This document shows, in pieces, positions 18,681 to 31,472 of a stretch of 64,000 nucleotides of DNA. Below the pieces are notes generated by a model. That model was given only the letters and a program-made list of their open reading frames with translations. It ran no database searches and was not told the DNA's origin. Every line of letters begins with the position of its first letter. The stretch's first letter is position 1. Source of the DNA: Amycolatopsis rubida (GTDB lineage Bacteria > Actinomycetota > Actinomycetes > Mycobacteriales > Pseudonocardiaceae). The stretch lies in assembly GCF_900115345.1 (NCBI RefSeq), contig NZ_FOWC01000004.1:124001-188000 (forward strand), given 5' to 3'. The position numbers were made by a program, and so were the translations under genes.

Positions 18681-19189
18681 CGACGGGAAGCCCGGCTCTC
18701 CTCCCGAGCCGCCCGGATGTCCGCGATCGCCACCACGACCGACCCGACCGCGAACGCCATCCCCAGATACCGCCCGACCCCACCCGAGATCGACACCCCA
18801 GCAGCGTCCAGGAACGCTCGTTGATCGCTGTCGAACACCCAGCCCAGCGTCGTCCAGCCGATCACCATCAGCAGAATCGTCGCCAGGCCGCCCACCAGCC
18901 ACAACTGCGGCAACCCACTCACCCGTGCCTTGGTGACCTGCCCGAACACCACCACCGCGAGCCCCACCACGGCCAGCAGCAGCGGCGGACCCCACGAGAA
19001 GAGATCCGAATGCCATGCCGTGCGCACGACGTCGCTGTGCGGCAATGTCCCGAATGCGTCACGGACGTCGGACGTCGCGGTGTCCGCCGACAACACAGTC
19101 CAGGGCAAGGCTGTCGACCCGACCGCGAGCAGCCCGGCCGCCAGGCCGAGCCACTCGCGCCAGGTGACGCGTCGAACCGAAAAAGCCAC
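18671..19189 (-). CDS. Four-helix membrane protein of unknown function
   Basis: This 172-residue protein starts at GTG 19189 directly after the gatB stop (TGA then GTG, no gap), so the two are coupled. Four hydrophobic segments are visible: LGLAAGLLAVGSTALPW, PPLLLAVVGLAVVVFG, LWLVGGLATILLMVIGW and LGMAFAVGSVVVAIADI. The first loop of about 35 residues (ADTATSDVRDAFGTLPHSDVV) would be outside. The C-terminus is basic (SRASRRRR). The TGA stop at 18671-18673 is the centre of a dispersed palindrome, so the repeat defines the protein end. No family recognised. Confidence 0.75.
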   Translation of the reverse strand: MAFSVRRVTWREWLGLAAGLLAVGSTALPWTVLSADTATSDVRDAFGTLPHSDVVRTAWHSDLFSWGPPLLLAVVGLAVVVFGQVTKARVSGLPQLWLVGGLATILLMVIGWTTLGWVFDSDQRAFLDAAGVSISGGVGRYLGMAFAVGSVVVAIADIRAAREESRASRRRR

Positions 19190-20695
19190 TCAGGAACCGA
19201 CGCGCTCGATGATCAGCTCGCGCACCCGTTTGGCGTCGGCCTGGCCCTTGGTCGCCTTCATGACCGCGCCGACGATCGCGCCTGCCGCGGCGACCTTGCC
19301 GCCGCGGATCTTGTCGGCGATGTCCGGCTGCGCGGCCAAAGCTTCGTCGACAGCGGTGAGCAGCGCCGAATCGTCGGAGACGACCTTCAGGCCGCGCTTC
19401 TCGACGACCTCGCGCGGCGAACCCTCGCCCGCGAGGACGCCCTGCACGACCTCCTTGGCGAGCTTGTTCGTCAGCTCCCCGGAGGACACGAGCCCGATCA
19501 CCTCGGCGACCTGCGCCGGCGTGATCGCTAGCTCGGTCAGCTCGACCTCACGCGTGTTCGCTTCCTGCGCGAGCGTGTTGACCCACCAGCCGCGCGCCTC
19601 GTCCGGCGTCGCGCCGGCTTCGACCGTCGCCGCGACGAGGTCGACGGCACCGACGTTCAGCAGGTCGCGCAGCGCTTCGTCGGAGAGCTTCCACTCTTCC
19701 TGGATCCGCTTGCGCCGTTCCGACGGCATCTCCGGCAGCGTCGCACGCAGCTCCTCGACCCACTCGCGCGACGGCGCGATCGGCACGAGATCGGGCTCCG
19801 GGAAGTACCGGTAGTCCTCCGCGGTTTCCTTGGCGCGCCCGGACGACGTGGTGCCGTCGGCCTCCTGGAAGTGCCGCGTCTCCTGCCGGATCGACCCGCC
19901 TTCGGCGAGAATCGCCGCCTGGCGCGTCATCTCGTACCGCACCGCGCGCTCGACGCTGCGCAGCGAGTTGACGTTCTTCGTCTCGGTGCGCGTGCCGAAT
20001 TCCGTCGCGTCCTTGGCCATCAGCGACACGTTCGCGTCGCAGCGCAGCGAGCCCTGGTCCATGCGGACGTCGGACACGTCGAGCGCTCGCAGCAGGTCGC
20101 GCAGCGCGGTGACGTACGCGCGCGCCACCTCGGGCGCCCGCTCGCCGGTGCCGGTGATCGGCTTGGTGACGATCTCGATCAGCGGCACGCCGGCGCGGTT
20201 GTAGTCGAGCAACGAGTGCTCGGCACCGTGGATCCGGCCGGTCGCGCCGCCGATATGCAGCGACTTGCCGGTGTCCTCCTCCATGTGCGCACGCTCGATC
20301 TCGACACGCACGACCTCGCCGTCGTCCAGTGTCACGTCGAGGTAGCCGTCGAACGCGATCGGCTCGTCGTACTGCGACGTCTGAAAGTTCTTCGGCATGT
20401 CCGGGTAGAAGTAGTTCTTCCGGGCGAACCGGCACCACTCCGCGATCTCGCAGTTGAGCGCGAGACCGATCCGGATCGCGCCCTCGACCGCCTTGCCGTT
20501 CACGGCCGGCAGCGAACCGGGCAGGCCGAGGCAGGTCGGGCACGTCTTGGTGTTCGGCTCGCCGCCGAACTCGTTGACGCAGCCGCAGAACATCTTCGTG
20601 TTCGTGCTGAGCTCCACATGGACCTCGAGCCCGAGCACGGGGTCGAACCGCTCGACGACCTCGGCGTAGTCCATCAACTCGGCCACGGCAGTCAC
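19190..20695 (-). CDS. gatB: Asp-tRNA(Asn)/Glu-tRNA(Gln) amidotransferase subunit B
   Basis: GatB binds the misacylated tRNA and phosphorylates the side chain for transamidation by GatCAB. I chose GTG 20695, which overlaps the gatA stop (GTGA) and follows GGGAGGAACGAA at ideal distance, giving 501 residues. It has the [11 protein letters not shown]-terminus, the zinc-site cysteines ([18 protein letters not shown]), the kinase-site phrase [16 protein letters not shown], and C-terminal helical and YqeY-like domains ([22 protein letters not shown]). Confidence 0.97.
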   Translation of the reverse strand: MTAVAELMDYAEVVERFDPVLGLEVHVELSTNTKMFCGCVNEFGGEPNTKTCPTCLGLPGSLPAVNGKAVEGAIRIGLALNCEIAEWCRFARKNYFYPDMPKNFQTSQYDEPIAFDGYLDVTLDDGEVVRVEIERAHMEEDTGKSLHIGGATGRIHGAEHSLLDYNRAGVPLIEIVTKPITGTGERAPEVARAYVTALRDLLRALDVSDVRMDQGSLRCDANVSLMAKDATEFGTRTETKNVNSLRSVERAVRYEMTRQAAILAEGGSIRQETRHFQEADGTTSSGRAKETAEDYRYFPEPDLVPIAPSREWVEELRATLPEMPSERRKRIQEEWKLSDEALRDLLNVGAVDLVAATVEAGATPDEARGWWVNTLAQEANTREVELTELAITPAQVAEVIGLVSSGELTNKLAKEVVQGVLAGEGSPREVVEKRGLKVVSDDSALLTAVDEALAAQPDIADKIRGGKVAAAGAIVGAVMKATKGQADAKRVRELIIERVGS

Positions 20696-22209
20696 TTCGT
20701 TCCTCCCAGCTCCGGAGCCTGGTGCACGAGCGAGCCGCCGGCAGCGACGTCGCGCGCGGCCTCGTACGCGGCACCGACGCGGTACAGCCGGTCGTCGGCG
20801 AGCGCCGGGGCCATGATCTGCAGGCCGACCGGCAGCCCGTCCTCGTCGGACAGTCCGCTCGGGACGCTCATGGCGGCGTTGCCCGCGAGGTTCGACGGGA
20901 TGGTGCACAGGTCGGCGAGGTACATCGCCATCGGGTCGTCTACGCGCTCGCCGAGCTTGAACGCCGTAGTCGGCGTCGTCGGCGACACAAGCACGTCAAC
21001 CTTCTCGAAGGCCTGCGTGAAGTCACGAGTGATGAGCGTGCGCACCTTCTGCGCGGAGCCGTAGTACGCGTCGTAGTAGCCCGACGAAAGCGCGTACGTG
21101 CCGAGCATGATGCGACGCTTCACTTCAGCGCCGAAGCCCTTCTCGCGGGTCAGCGACATCACTTCTTCGGCACTGTGCTCGCCGTCGTCCGAGACGCGCA
21201 GGCCGTACCGCATCGCGTCGAAGCGCGCGAGGTTCGACGACGCCTCGCTCGGCGCGATCAGGTAGTACGCGGGCAGCGCGTACGTGAAGTGCGGGCACGA
21301 CACCTCGACCACTTCGGCACCGAGAGCGCGAAGCTGCTCTACGGCAGCCTCGAACGAGCGCAGTACGCCTGCCTGGTAACCATCGCCGCCGAACTCCTTC
21401 ACGACGCCGACGCGTACGCCGGACAGGTCGCCCTTCGCACCTTCGCGCGCCGCAGCGACAACCGGCGGCACCGGTGCGTTGATGGACGTCGAGTCCATCG
21501 GGTCGTAACCAGCGATCGCTTCGTGCAGCAGCGCGGCGTCAAGCACCGTACGCGCGCACGGCCCGGCCTGGTCGAGCGAAGACGAGAACGCCACGAGCCC
21601 GTAACGCGACACTCCGCCGTAGGTCGGCTTCACGCCCACAGTGCCGGTGACAGCGCCAGGCTGCCGGATCGAGCCACCCGTGTCCGTACCGATCGCGAGA
21701 GACGCTTCGAACGCCGAGATCGCCGCGGAGGAGCCACCGCCCGAACCGCCCGGGATGCGTGCGTGGTCCCAAGGGTTGTGCGTCGGGCCGTACGCCGAGT
21801 TCTCAGTGGAGGAGCCCATCGCGAACTCGTCCATGTTCGTCTTGCCGAGGATCACGACGCCCGCTTCGCGCAGCTTGCGCGCGACGGTCGCGTCGTACGG
21901 CGGCAGCCATCCCTCGAGCGTGCGGGACCCGCAGGTCGTCGGCACGCCCTTCGTGGTCAACACGTCCTTCAGCGCCAGCGGGACGCCCGCCAGCGGCGAC
22001 GCCGGCTGCTCTCCCGCGGCCAGCTGCTCGTCGACAGCCTTGGCCGCGCCGAGCGCGCCTTCCGTGTCGACGTGCAGGAACGCGTGCACGTGGTCGTCCA
22101 CCGCGGCGATCCGGTCCAGGTGCGCCTGCGCGACCTCGACCGCGGACACCTCGCGCGCGTGGATCTTGGCCGCCAGCTCGGCGGCGGTCAGCTTGACGAG
22201 TTCGCTCAC
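20692..22209 (-). CDS. gatA: Asp-tRNA(Asn)/Glu-tRNA(Gln) amidotransferase subunit A
   Basis: This amidase of the GatCAB complex releases ammonia from glutamine for transamidation. The protein has 505 residues with the amidase-signature triad Lys81 (ALKDVL), Ser156 ([11 protein letters not shown]) and Ser180 (DTGGSIRQP) all intact. It overlaps gatC by 4 bases upstream and gatB by 4 bases downstream, a tightly coupled operon. In M. tuberculosis pfkA lies between gatA and gatB; that gene is absent here. Confidence 0.97.
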   Translation of the reverse strand: MSELVKLTAAELAAKIHAREVSAVEVAQAHLDRIAAVDDHVHAFLHVDTEGALGAAKAVDEQLAAGEQPASPLAGVPLALKDVLTTKGVPTTCGSRTLEGWLPPYDATVARKLREAGVVILGKTNMDEFAMGSSTENSAYGPTHNPWDHARIPGGSGGGSSAAISAFEASLAIGTDTGGSIRQPGAVTGTVGVKPTYGGVSRYGLVAFSSSLDQAGPCARTVLDAALLHEAIAGYDPMDSTSINAPVPPVVAAAREGAKGDLSGVRVGVVKEFGGDGYQAGVLRSFEAAVEQLRALGAEVVEVSCPHFTYALPAYYLIAPSEASSNLARFDAMRYGLRVSDDGEHSAEEVMSLTREKGFGAEVKRRIMLGTYALSSGYYDAYYGSAQKVRTLITRDFTQAFEKVDVLVSPTTPTTAFKLGERVDDPMAMYLADLCTIPSNLAGNAAMSVPSGLSDEDGLPVGLQIMAPALADDRLYRVGAAYEAARDVAAGGSLVHQAPELGGTK

Positions 22210-22505
22210 TGTTCTTCTCCCAGGATCCGCGGCACCCGGAACCGGCCGTCTTCGGCGGCCGGCGCGGCGGCCAGCGCGTCCTGCTGCTCGAGACTGGGCC
22301 GGACGGCGTCCTCGCGGAAGACGTTCGTCAACGGCACGGCGTGCGAGGTCGGCGGGACGTCTTCCTCGGCGACTTCGCTGACCTTCGCGACCGAGTCGAG
22401 GATCTGGTCGAGCTGGCCGGCGAAAACGTCCAGCTCGTCGTCGGTCACGGCCAGCCTGGCCAGCCTGGCGAGGTGTGCGACCTCGTCTCGGGAAATGTTG
22501 GGCAC
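22206..22505 (-). CDS. gatC: Asp-tRNA(Asn)/Glu-tRNA(Gln) amidotransferase subunit C
   Basis: This 99-residue subunit stabilises the GatA-GatB complex. The start is GTG 22505, giving [20 protein letters not shown], and a GGGAG site lies upstream. The longer frame to 22553 has no ribosome site. The C-terminal belt region ends GRFRVPRIL, as in the family. It is first in the gatC-gatA-gatB operon and is divergent from the ACT-domain gene. Confidence 0.95.
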   Translation of the reverse strand: MPNISRDEVAHLARLARLAVTDDELDVFAGQLDQILDSVAKVSEVAEEDVPPTSHAVPLTNVFREDAVRPSLEQQDALAAAPAAEDGRFRVPRILGEEQ

Positions 22506-22723
22506 GCGGGTGACTCCCGGGGTGTGCTGTGCGGGTGCTCTCGGAAGCTGCAAGTCTATGGTGACGGCGTCGGGCGGTTCGACCGGGTTATCGGGCCGCG
22601 GGCGCCGGGCAGGGCGTCCCGCTTGCCGGACAGCGGGCCCCCGCGGGTACCCGGTCTGTCACAATCGGCGCCCGGCAAGCGCGTCCCACGACAGGGCTGG
22701 GACGCCTGAGGCGAGAGGGGCGC

Positions 22724-23380
22724 GTGGTGTCGTTCCTGATCCGGGTCCAGCTACCGGACTCCCCCGGCACCCTCGGCGCGGTCGCGACCGCGCTCGGCAC
22801 AGTCGGGGCCGACATCCTGAGCGTGGACGTGGTGGAACGCGGTGGCGGACTCGCGATCGACGACCTGGTGGTCGAACTCCCGTCGGGCAGGCTCCCGGAC
22901 GCGCTGATCACCGCGGCCGAGAGCGTGGAAGGCGTCGAGGTCGACGCGGTGCGGCCGTACGCGGGCATCCTCGACACCCATCGCGAGCTCGAGCTGGTCG
23001 AGGAGATCGCCGCGCAGCCGAAAGCCGGGCTGGATTTGCTCGCCGAAGGTGTGCCGAAGATCATCCGCGCCGGGTGGGCGGTGATCGTCGAGCATTCGGA
23101 ATCGGGACCTCGCCGATTGGCTTCGTCGAGCGCGGCGCCGGAGAACCCCTTCACGGACTTGCCGTGGCTGCCGCTGGAGCGTGCGACCGTCTTGGACGGC
23201 GAGGATTCCTGGGTCCCGGAGACCTGGAAGGAACTCGGCACCGAACTGGCCGCTACTCCGCTGGGAAAGCCAGGGAAGGCGATGCTCGTCGCACGGCCGG
23301 GCGGGCCCAACTTCCGTGCCGCGGAGGTCGCACGGCTGGCGCACTTCGCCGGGATCGTCGCAGTGGTTCTGGACGGGTGA
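22724..23380 (+). CDS. ACT-domain protein (Rv3013-like)
   Basis: The 218-residue protein starts at GTG 22724 (GTG 22727 is equally possible) after GAGAGGGG. Residues 1-75 are an ACT fold: FLIRVQLPDSPGTLGAVATALG, then GADILSVDVVERG. The remainder is a conserved but unnamed domain with GLDLLAEGVPKIIRAGWAVI. ACT domains bind amino acids, so a sensory or regulatory role is likely. Its position next to gatC, divergent, matches Rv3013. Confidence 0.85.
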   Translation: MVSFLIRVQLPDSPGTLGAVATALGTVGADILSVDVVERGGGLAIDDLVVELPSGRLPDALITAAESVEGVEVDAVRPYAGILDTHRELELVEEIAAQPKAGLDLLAEGVPKIIRAGWAVIVEHSESGPRRLASSSAAPENPFTDLPWLPLERATVLDGEDSWVPETWKELGTELAATPLGKPGKAMLVARPGGPNFRAAEVARLAHFAGIVAVVLDG

Positions 23381-23523
23381 CCCAAGGTTTGGGTCGGATG
23401 TCCTGAAGATCTCGGGTGTGGGCGAGTTGAGCTTCTGGCCGATCTCGGTTGCCGATGATCGGCTAATCAGCCCACTGAACGCCGCAGCCAGCACCAACGC
23501 AAGGGCTGACTCGGCCGTTCTTT

Positions 23524-23561
23524 GCACTTGAGTTCAGTCGCCGCCGACTGTCCTCAAGTGC
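23524..23561. terminator. Hairpin between convergent genes, possible bidirectional terminator
   Basis: GCACTTGAG (23524-23532) pairs with CTCAAGTGC (23553-23561). Inside, after a 2x2 internal loop, CAGTCG pairs with CGACTG around a CCGC loop. It lies between the convergent ACT and PASTA genes in an otherwise empty 255-base gap. A smaller hairpin, GACCCAA-GGT-TTGGGTC, sits right after the ACT gene stop at 23380-23396. Neither has a T-run. Confidence 0.45.
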
Positions 23562-23635
23562 AGACAATCTCCCTCCCGAAGGTGACGTTGCCCGCCAACG
23601 GCTACCGATTCCCTGGGTGCGCCAAGCGGCGGCGA

Positions 23636-24037
23636 TCAGCACTTGTCGGCGTAGAGGGTGACAACTGTGTCAGCAGAAACCACGGTTCCAGGCTTGGGAT
23701 CCTGTCCGGTCTGGCACCAGTTCCGGTCGATGATCATCATCCGCTTCTTCCCGGACGAATCGACCTCGCGCAAGTTGTACAGCCCAGCCGCCTGCATGGC
23801 GTCCTGCGCGTCCTGATGGTTCATCCCGGACACGTCAGGGACTTTGATCGTCGCCGACTGCGCAGCGCTGGCCGGCGCGCTCACGGTCGCCGTCGCGGAT
23901 TGGGTTGCCGTTGCGGTCACGGTCTCGATCGTGACTGTCGTTGAGGTGCCACCAGGCTGCGGTGCCGCGTTGCACGCAACAGCAAGAAACGCGGCGATGC
24001 CAACGACCGGTACGGCGGCTTGAACGAACTTCGCCAT
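23636..24037 (-). CDS. PASTA-domain lipoprotein
   Basis: The 133-residue product begins at ATG 24037 with GGAAG upstream; the frame extends two codons further but without room for a ribosome site. Residues 1-23 are a lipoprotein signal ending AFLAVACN. A Thr/Ala-rich linker of about 45 residues follows. The rest is a single PASTA-like module: IKVPDVSGMNHQDAQDAMQAAGL, ending PKPGTVVSADTVVTLY. Two cysteines (DRNWCQTGQD and the terminal C) may form a disulfide. PASTA modules recognise cell-wall fragments; the specific role is unknown. Confidence 0.8.
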   Translation of the reverse strand: MAKFVQAAVPVVGIAAFLAVACNAAPQPGGTSTTVTIETVTATATQSATATVSAPASAAQSATIKVPDVSGMNHQDAQDAMQAAGLYNLREVDSSGKKRMMIIDRNWCQTGQDPKPGTVVSADTVVTLYADKC

Positions 24038-24267
24038 GATCACGCTTCCTCGGTACGAGTCGGTACTTCACGCGTGACAGCTTGAGTCGAAGCCAGACAT
24101 CTACACGTTACAACCCGTACCCGATCGAAGCTCGCCAAACAGACGCGCCCGCGCGCGGCTGCCCGCCAGCGACAGCCTGGCTACTCCCGCCCGACCGACG
24201 CTCACCGCCACGACGGTCAAAGCACTCACCAACACCCGACGAAAGCCGGGGCGGGTTCGCCAAACCG

Positions 24268-24330
24268 TCGCCACTCAACGGCGAAAACCGGCGGCGAACC
24301 CCGTCCAGCGCTTTCGCCAAAACTGGCAAA
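24268..24330. repeat. Two dispersed palindromes
   Basis: Copies lie at 24268-24286 (TCGCCACTCAACGGCGAAA) and 24312-24330 (TTTCGCCAAAACTGGCAAA, an A-tract variant). They sit 26-90 bases beyond the stop of the GNAT gene. The 319-base gap between that gene and the PASTA gene shows nothing else. Confidence 0.75.
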
Positions 24331-24356
24331 AGTCCCTGACCTGCGAGAACGAGAAG

Positions 24357-27725
<3,369 letters not shown>

Positions 27726-27797
27726 GATTCGGAATTCCCCCGGTTGTTTCTCTTCACCAACCACGGTACGCGTCACAGCGGCAGCACGTCCGTGAAA

Positions 27798-28832
27798 TCA
27801 CCAGTTCTCGGGCGGCTCCACAAACCCTTTGCCCAGGTCGCGACTAAGAGCGAGCGCACGGCGCATCCACTCGTTCGTGGCACCGGCCAGACCGCACGCA
27901 GGCGTCGGAACAGCACGCTCGGCCAGAATTGAACGATTGAATCCCAGCCGGTCCACGAGCTTGAGCGCCGGCGACGCCAGGTCCTTCAGACCCGGGTCCG
28001 TCACCGGGTCCGTGGCCGGAACGAGGCCCAGGAAGAACGAGATACCGCTGTCCCAAGCCTCGCCGATCTCGTCCAGAAGTTCAGCGGACGCCCCGGCGAG
28101 CATGCTGACGTCGAACGCGATGGCCCCGGCACCCGCGGCACGGAAGAGCGCGATCGGCGGCCGCGGAGCGCAGCAGTGGACGATGACGGGCTGCCCAGTC
28201 ATCGCGCCGATTCGTTCAATCGTCGTCGCAAGCAGCTCCCGAACCTCAGGCTCAGGTACCGCCGGTACATTGCCGTATCCCGACGGAGTCGGCAGTTTTC
28301 CAGCGAGAACAGCAGGCAACGACGGCTCGTCGAGCTGCACCACCACCGGTGCGTCAGCCCTCGCGCTCAGCTCCGCGACGTGCTGTGCAAGCCCGTCGAG
28401 CAGTGACGCGGTGAAGTCCCGCAACGCCCCGCGGTCGGTGAGCACCCGATGTCCGCGGGCAAGCTCGATCCCCGCGCCGAGCGTCCACGGCCCGGCGATC
28501 TGGGTCTTGAGAACGGCTGGCGCACCAGTGTTCTCACGGGCGGCTTGGACGGCGTCGAGGTCCCACTGGAGCAGGTCACGCCCACGACGATGGTCGTGAC
28601 CGGGCCGCCCGGCGACGCGGTAGCCGCTGGGCACGACCTCGACCGCGAGGTCCACGAGCAACGCCGCAGTCCGGCCGACCAGGTCGGCACCAACGCCGCG
28701 AGCCGGCAATTCGGGCACATACGGGAAGCCGGGAAGCTCTCCGAACACCACGGCGGCGGCCTCGACGGAATCGGTCCCCGGCATTGACCCGATTCCCGTC
28801 GCCGCGCCCGCGGGCCAAGGTCGTTCACTCAC
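27798..28832 (-). CDS. Short MetE-like (cobalamin-independent methionine synthase C-domain) protein
   Basis: At 344 residues it is about half of MetE and corresponds to its C-terminal catalytic barrel. Zinc-type ligands are visible: VIVHCCAP (H and C) and PTPACGLAG near the C-terminus, equivalent to the last MetE cysteine motif. Also present are GIGSMPG at the start and VVQLDEPSLPA. Start GTG 28832 (VSERPWPAG) is preferred to the longer frame. The same short protein sits beside ligA in mycobacteria (Rv3015c). Without the N-terminal folate half it probably uses another methyl donor; this is inference from known short MetE homologues. Confidence 0.8.
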   Translation of the reverse strand: MSERPWPAGAATGIGSMPGTDSVEAAAVVFGELPGFPYVPELPARGVGADLVGRTAALLVDLAVEVVPSGYRVAGRPGHDHRRGRDLLQWDLDAVQAARENTGAPAVLKTQIAGPWTLGAGIELARGHRVLTDRGALRDFTASLLDGLAQHVAELSARADAPVVVQLDEPSLPAVLAGKLPTPSGYGNVPAVPEPEVRELLATTIERIGAMTGQPVIVHCCAPRPPIALFRAAGAGAIAFDVSMLAGASAELLDEIGEAWDSGISFFLGLVPATDPVTDPGLKDLASPALKLVDRLGFNRSILAERAVPTPACGLAGATNEWMRRALALSRDLGKGFVEPPENW

Positions 28833-28978
28833 AGACCGGATTGTCGCGGAACGTGCGGCTGCCGTCCGCACCGCCCCTGTGGACAAGCTTCACCCAGCCG
28901 CGCGGCAATAGCCGGACATTCGCCGCATATCCCTTTGCCTGCACCGAATTCGCGGTCACCGCGTTAGTCTGGATCGTC

Positions 28979-29668
28979 ATGACCAGCTCCGCCCCGCCAC
29001 CGCCCGGCAAAACACCCGGCGACGCATCCGCCCGGGAGCCGCGGCGGGGCAGCATGCCCGGAACACCGAGCCGCCGGGCTTCAGGCCGCTCCTTTGAGCG
29101 GACCCTCTTCACGGAGCCGGTCCTTTACGTCAGCCGAGAGGCGGAGCCGACCACCGCCAGCCAGGAGTACGGCGTGTTCGACCGCCATGGCCTCCGCATT
29201 GGCGGGGTAGCCGTCACGACGCCCAGTTTTCCGCGCAGAGTCATTCAGCATCTGTGGAAATCCGACCAGTACGTCAGCCGCAGGTTCGAGGTCCGCGACG
29301 CGAATCAGAGCACTGTCCTCAAGGTCGAGAAACCCTCGAAAGACCCGTCGGCCCACTTCGTAGTCACCCGCGCGGACAGGACACCGATCGGGGAAATCAT
29401 CCCGACCGACGCAGGCCGCGTCCGTTTCACCCTTCGCGCCGAAGGCAAGACGATCGCCACTGTCGTCGCCAGTGGCCGGCAACGCTGCGAAGTCACGGTC
29501 GAGGACCCGGCCGGCACCGAGGTCGCCCAAGTCGGAATTCCGTCGCCGGAGCTTTCGCCGATCAGGGGCAACGCCTGTCTCGCAGAGATCCCGCAGCAGG
29601 TCCCCGAGCCGCTGGCCAGCATGCTCGTCGCGACAACGTTGACTATCGACATCGCGCTCACCGCGTAA
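28979..29668 (+). CDS. LURP-one/Tubby-C-like (scramblase-fold) protein
   Basis: The 229-residue protein begins at ATG 28979. A disordered Pro/Gly/Arg-rich N-terminus of about 40 residues precedes a 12-stranded beta-barrel-like domain. It includes EPVLYVSREAE, EYGVFDRHGLRIGGVA, YVSRRFEVRDANQSTVLKVEK and EVTVEDPAGTEVAQV. This alternating strand pattern, with repeated (F/Y)xVxDxxG phrases, is that of the phospholipid scramblase/LURP-one superfamily. No membrane anchor is evident. Role unknown. It is divergent from the MetE-like gene. Confidence 0.7.
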   Translation: MTSSAPPPPGKTPGDASAREPRRGSMPGTPSRRASGRSFERTLFTEPVLYVSREAEPTTASQEYGVFDRHGLRIGGVAVTTPSFPRRVIQHLWKSDQYVSRRFEVRDANQSTVLKVEKPSKDPSAHFVVTRADRTPIGEIIPTDAGRVRFTLRAEGKTIATVVASGRQRCEVTVEDPAGTEVAQVGIPSPELSPIRGNACLAEIPQQVPEPLASMLVATTLTIDIALTA

Positions 29669-29781
29669 CCCGGCTGACCACGTGACCGGTGTCTCAGCCC
29701 AGCCAGGTGGACAGCGACCGGAATGGGGCCCAATGTAAGAAAAGTCCGGGACGCCGAGGTCCCGCCTGGACGGAGGTCGCC

Positions 29782-30825
29782 GTGGAGCCGTTGCCCGAAG
29801 GCAGTAACTCGAACTGGGCCAATCCCGGGGTCTACGAAGTGGCCGCGGGCGTCTACCGGATCCCCTTGCCGCTGCCGAACGACGCCCTGCGTGCAGTCAA
29901 CGTCTACGCCGTCACCGACGGTACGAACCTCGTGCTCGTCGACTCGGGGTGGGCCCTCACCGAATCTCGCCAGTTACTGGCCGACGCGCTCAAGGCGATC
30001 GACGCCGAACTCGGCGATGTCCGCGAATTCCTCATCACCCACGTCCATCGTGACCACTACACACAAGCAGTCGCACTTCGGCGCGAGTTCGGCAACCGGA
30101 TCGCCCTCGGCAAGCTCGAACAGCCTTCGCTCGACGCGAGCGCCAACCCGAACCAGTTCCCCATGCAAGCCCAGCTCGACCTCCTTCGCCTCAGCGACGG
30201 CCAAGAGGTCATCACCGCACTCAGCAAGCTGTTCGGGTCGGAACCTCGCCACCCCGAGGCGAATCTTTGGGAAGAGCCGGACGAATGGCTGACGCCCGGA
30301 CGGCGAGCAGTGCTGCCCGACCGCGAATTCGACGTGGTCCACACCCCAGGACACACCAACGGACATGTGGTGTTCGTCGACGGCGCAGCCAACCTGTTGT
30401 TCTCCGGTGACCACGTGCTCCCTCACATCACTCCGTCGATCGGTTTCCAGCCGGTTCCGGCTGAGTTGCCGCTGAACGACTATCTCGACTCCCTCCGCCT
30501 GGTTCGAGGCATGCCGGACCGGCGCATGTTGCCGGCTCACGGCCCAGTCACCGACAGCGTGCATGCCCGCATCGACGAACTTCTCGAACACCACCGGCAA
30601 CGTCTCGAAACAATGGCGGCTCAGATCGAAGCCGGAGCGAGCACTGCTTACGAAGCTGCCAACCGCCTCGGCTGGACTCGCCGCGGCCGCAAGCTGTCCG
30701 AAATGGACGCCTTCAATCAGATGCTCGCCGTCTTGGAGACCGGCGCACACCTGGATCTGCTGGTCTCACAGAACAAGCTCGCGGCCGAAGACGTCGACGG
30801 CATTCGCCGTTACAAGACCACGTAG
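29782..30825 (+). CDS. Metallo-beta-lactamase-fold hydrolase
   Basis: GTG 29782 follows GGAGG at ideal spacing; the product has 347 residues. The binuclear metal motif THVHRDH (HxHxDH) is at about residues 90-96. HTPGHTNGH (third metal His), FSGDHVLP (bridging Asp) and a late LPAHGPV complete the set. The C-terminal 80 residues form a helical extension (HHRQRLETMAAQIEAG, then AFNQMLAVLETGAHLDLL), as in the LACTB2-like hydrolase group. The substrate is probably a thioester or ester; this is not determinable. A GNAT gene follows 43 bases downstream. Confidence 0.85.
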   Translation: MEPLPEGSNSNWANPGVYEVAAGVYRIPLPLPNDALRAVNVYAVTDGTNLVLVDSGWALTESRQLLADALKAIDAELGDVREFLITHVHRDHYTQAVALRREFGNRIALGKLEQPSLDASANPNQFPMQAQLDLLRLSDGQEVITALSKLFGSEPRHPEANLWEEPDEWLTPGRRAVLPDREFDVVHTPGHTNGHVVFVDGAANLLFSGDHVLPHITPSIGFQPVPAELPLNDYLDSLRLVRGMPDRRMLPAHGPVTDSVHARIDELLEHHRQRLETMAAQIEAGASTAYEAANRLGWTRRGRKLSEMDAFNQMLAVLETGAHLDLLVSQNKLAAEDVDGIRRYKTT

Positions 30826-30868
30826 CTGCCGACCATTCAGCACACACTCAGTGGAATACTGATCCGCC

Positions 30869-31321
30869 GTGCCTCCTATCACCGTGAGACGAGCTCGAGC
30901 CGACGATGTCGAAGCAATCGTCCAGATGCTTGCGGACGACCAACTGGGAGCGACCCGCGACTCGCCAGCCGATCTGGAGCCCTACCTGCAAGCGTTCAAA
31001 ACCATTGCTGCAGACCCAAATCAGTTACTGGTCGTAGCAACGTCGAACGACCGACCGGTAGCCACACTTCAGCTGACGATCATCCCCGGTCTCGCACGGC
31101 GTGGAGCACTTCGCGGGCAAATCGAAGCCGTGCGTGTACACCGTGATCACCGCGGCTCAGGCATGGGCGCACAACTCGTGCAGTGGGCCGTCGACGAATC
31201 GCGACGACGCGGCTGCAACCTGGTCCAGCTCACCTCGGATACAACGAGGACGGCAGCGCACCGCTTCTACGAACGATTGGGCTTCGTCGCGAGTCACACG
31301 GGTTTCAAGCTGCATCTCTGA
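30869..31321 (+). CDS. GNAT-family N-acetyltransferase
   Basis: The 150-residue protein starts at GTG 30869 (VPPITVRRARADD). It has the acetyl-CoA motif IEAVRVHRDHRGSGMGAQLVQWA and the C-terminal RFYERLGFVASHTGFKLHL characteristic of small GNAT enzymes. It is close in type to the PhnO/YhfO-like group. The substrate is unknown. It follows the MBL hydrolase in the same direction. Confidence 0.85.
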   Translation: MPPITVRRARADDVEAIVQMLADDQLGATRDSPADLEPYLQAFKTIAADPNQLLVVATSNDRPVATLQLTIIPGLARRGALRGQIEAVRVHRDHRGSGMGAQLVQWAVDESRRRGCNLVQLTSDTTRTAAHRFYERLGFVASHTGFKLHL

Positions 31322-31472
31322 TCACTCCCTCCCGCAGCTTCAACCGTCCGCACGCTCGACGGCCCCGCTTTCACCGTGCCAGAGTTGCCACGCAGAAGCC
31401 AAGCGATTGCGCGAGGGGTCCCTTCGTGCAATTTAGCTGACTGTGCTCGAATCAATGCGTATCGTGACGACC

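Noticed and set aside
20722..23406. Very long plus-strand open frame opposite gatA and gatC
   Set aside because: It is an antisense shadow caused by GC bias; the minus-strand gat genes have intact motifs and ribosome sites.
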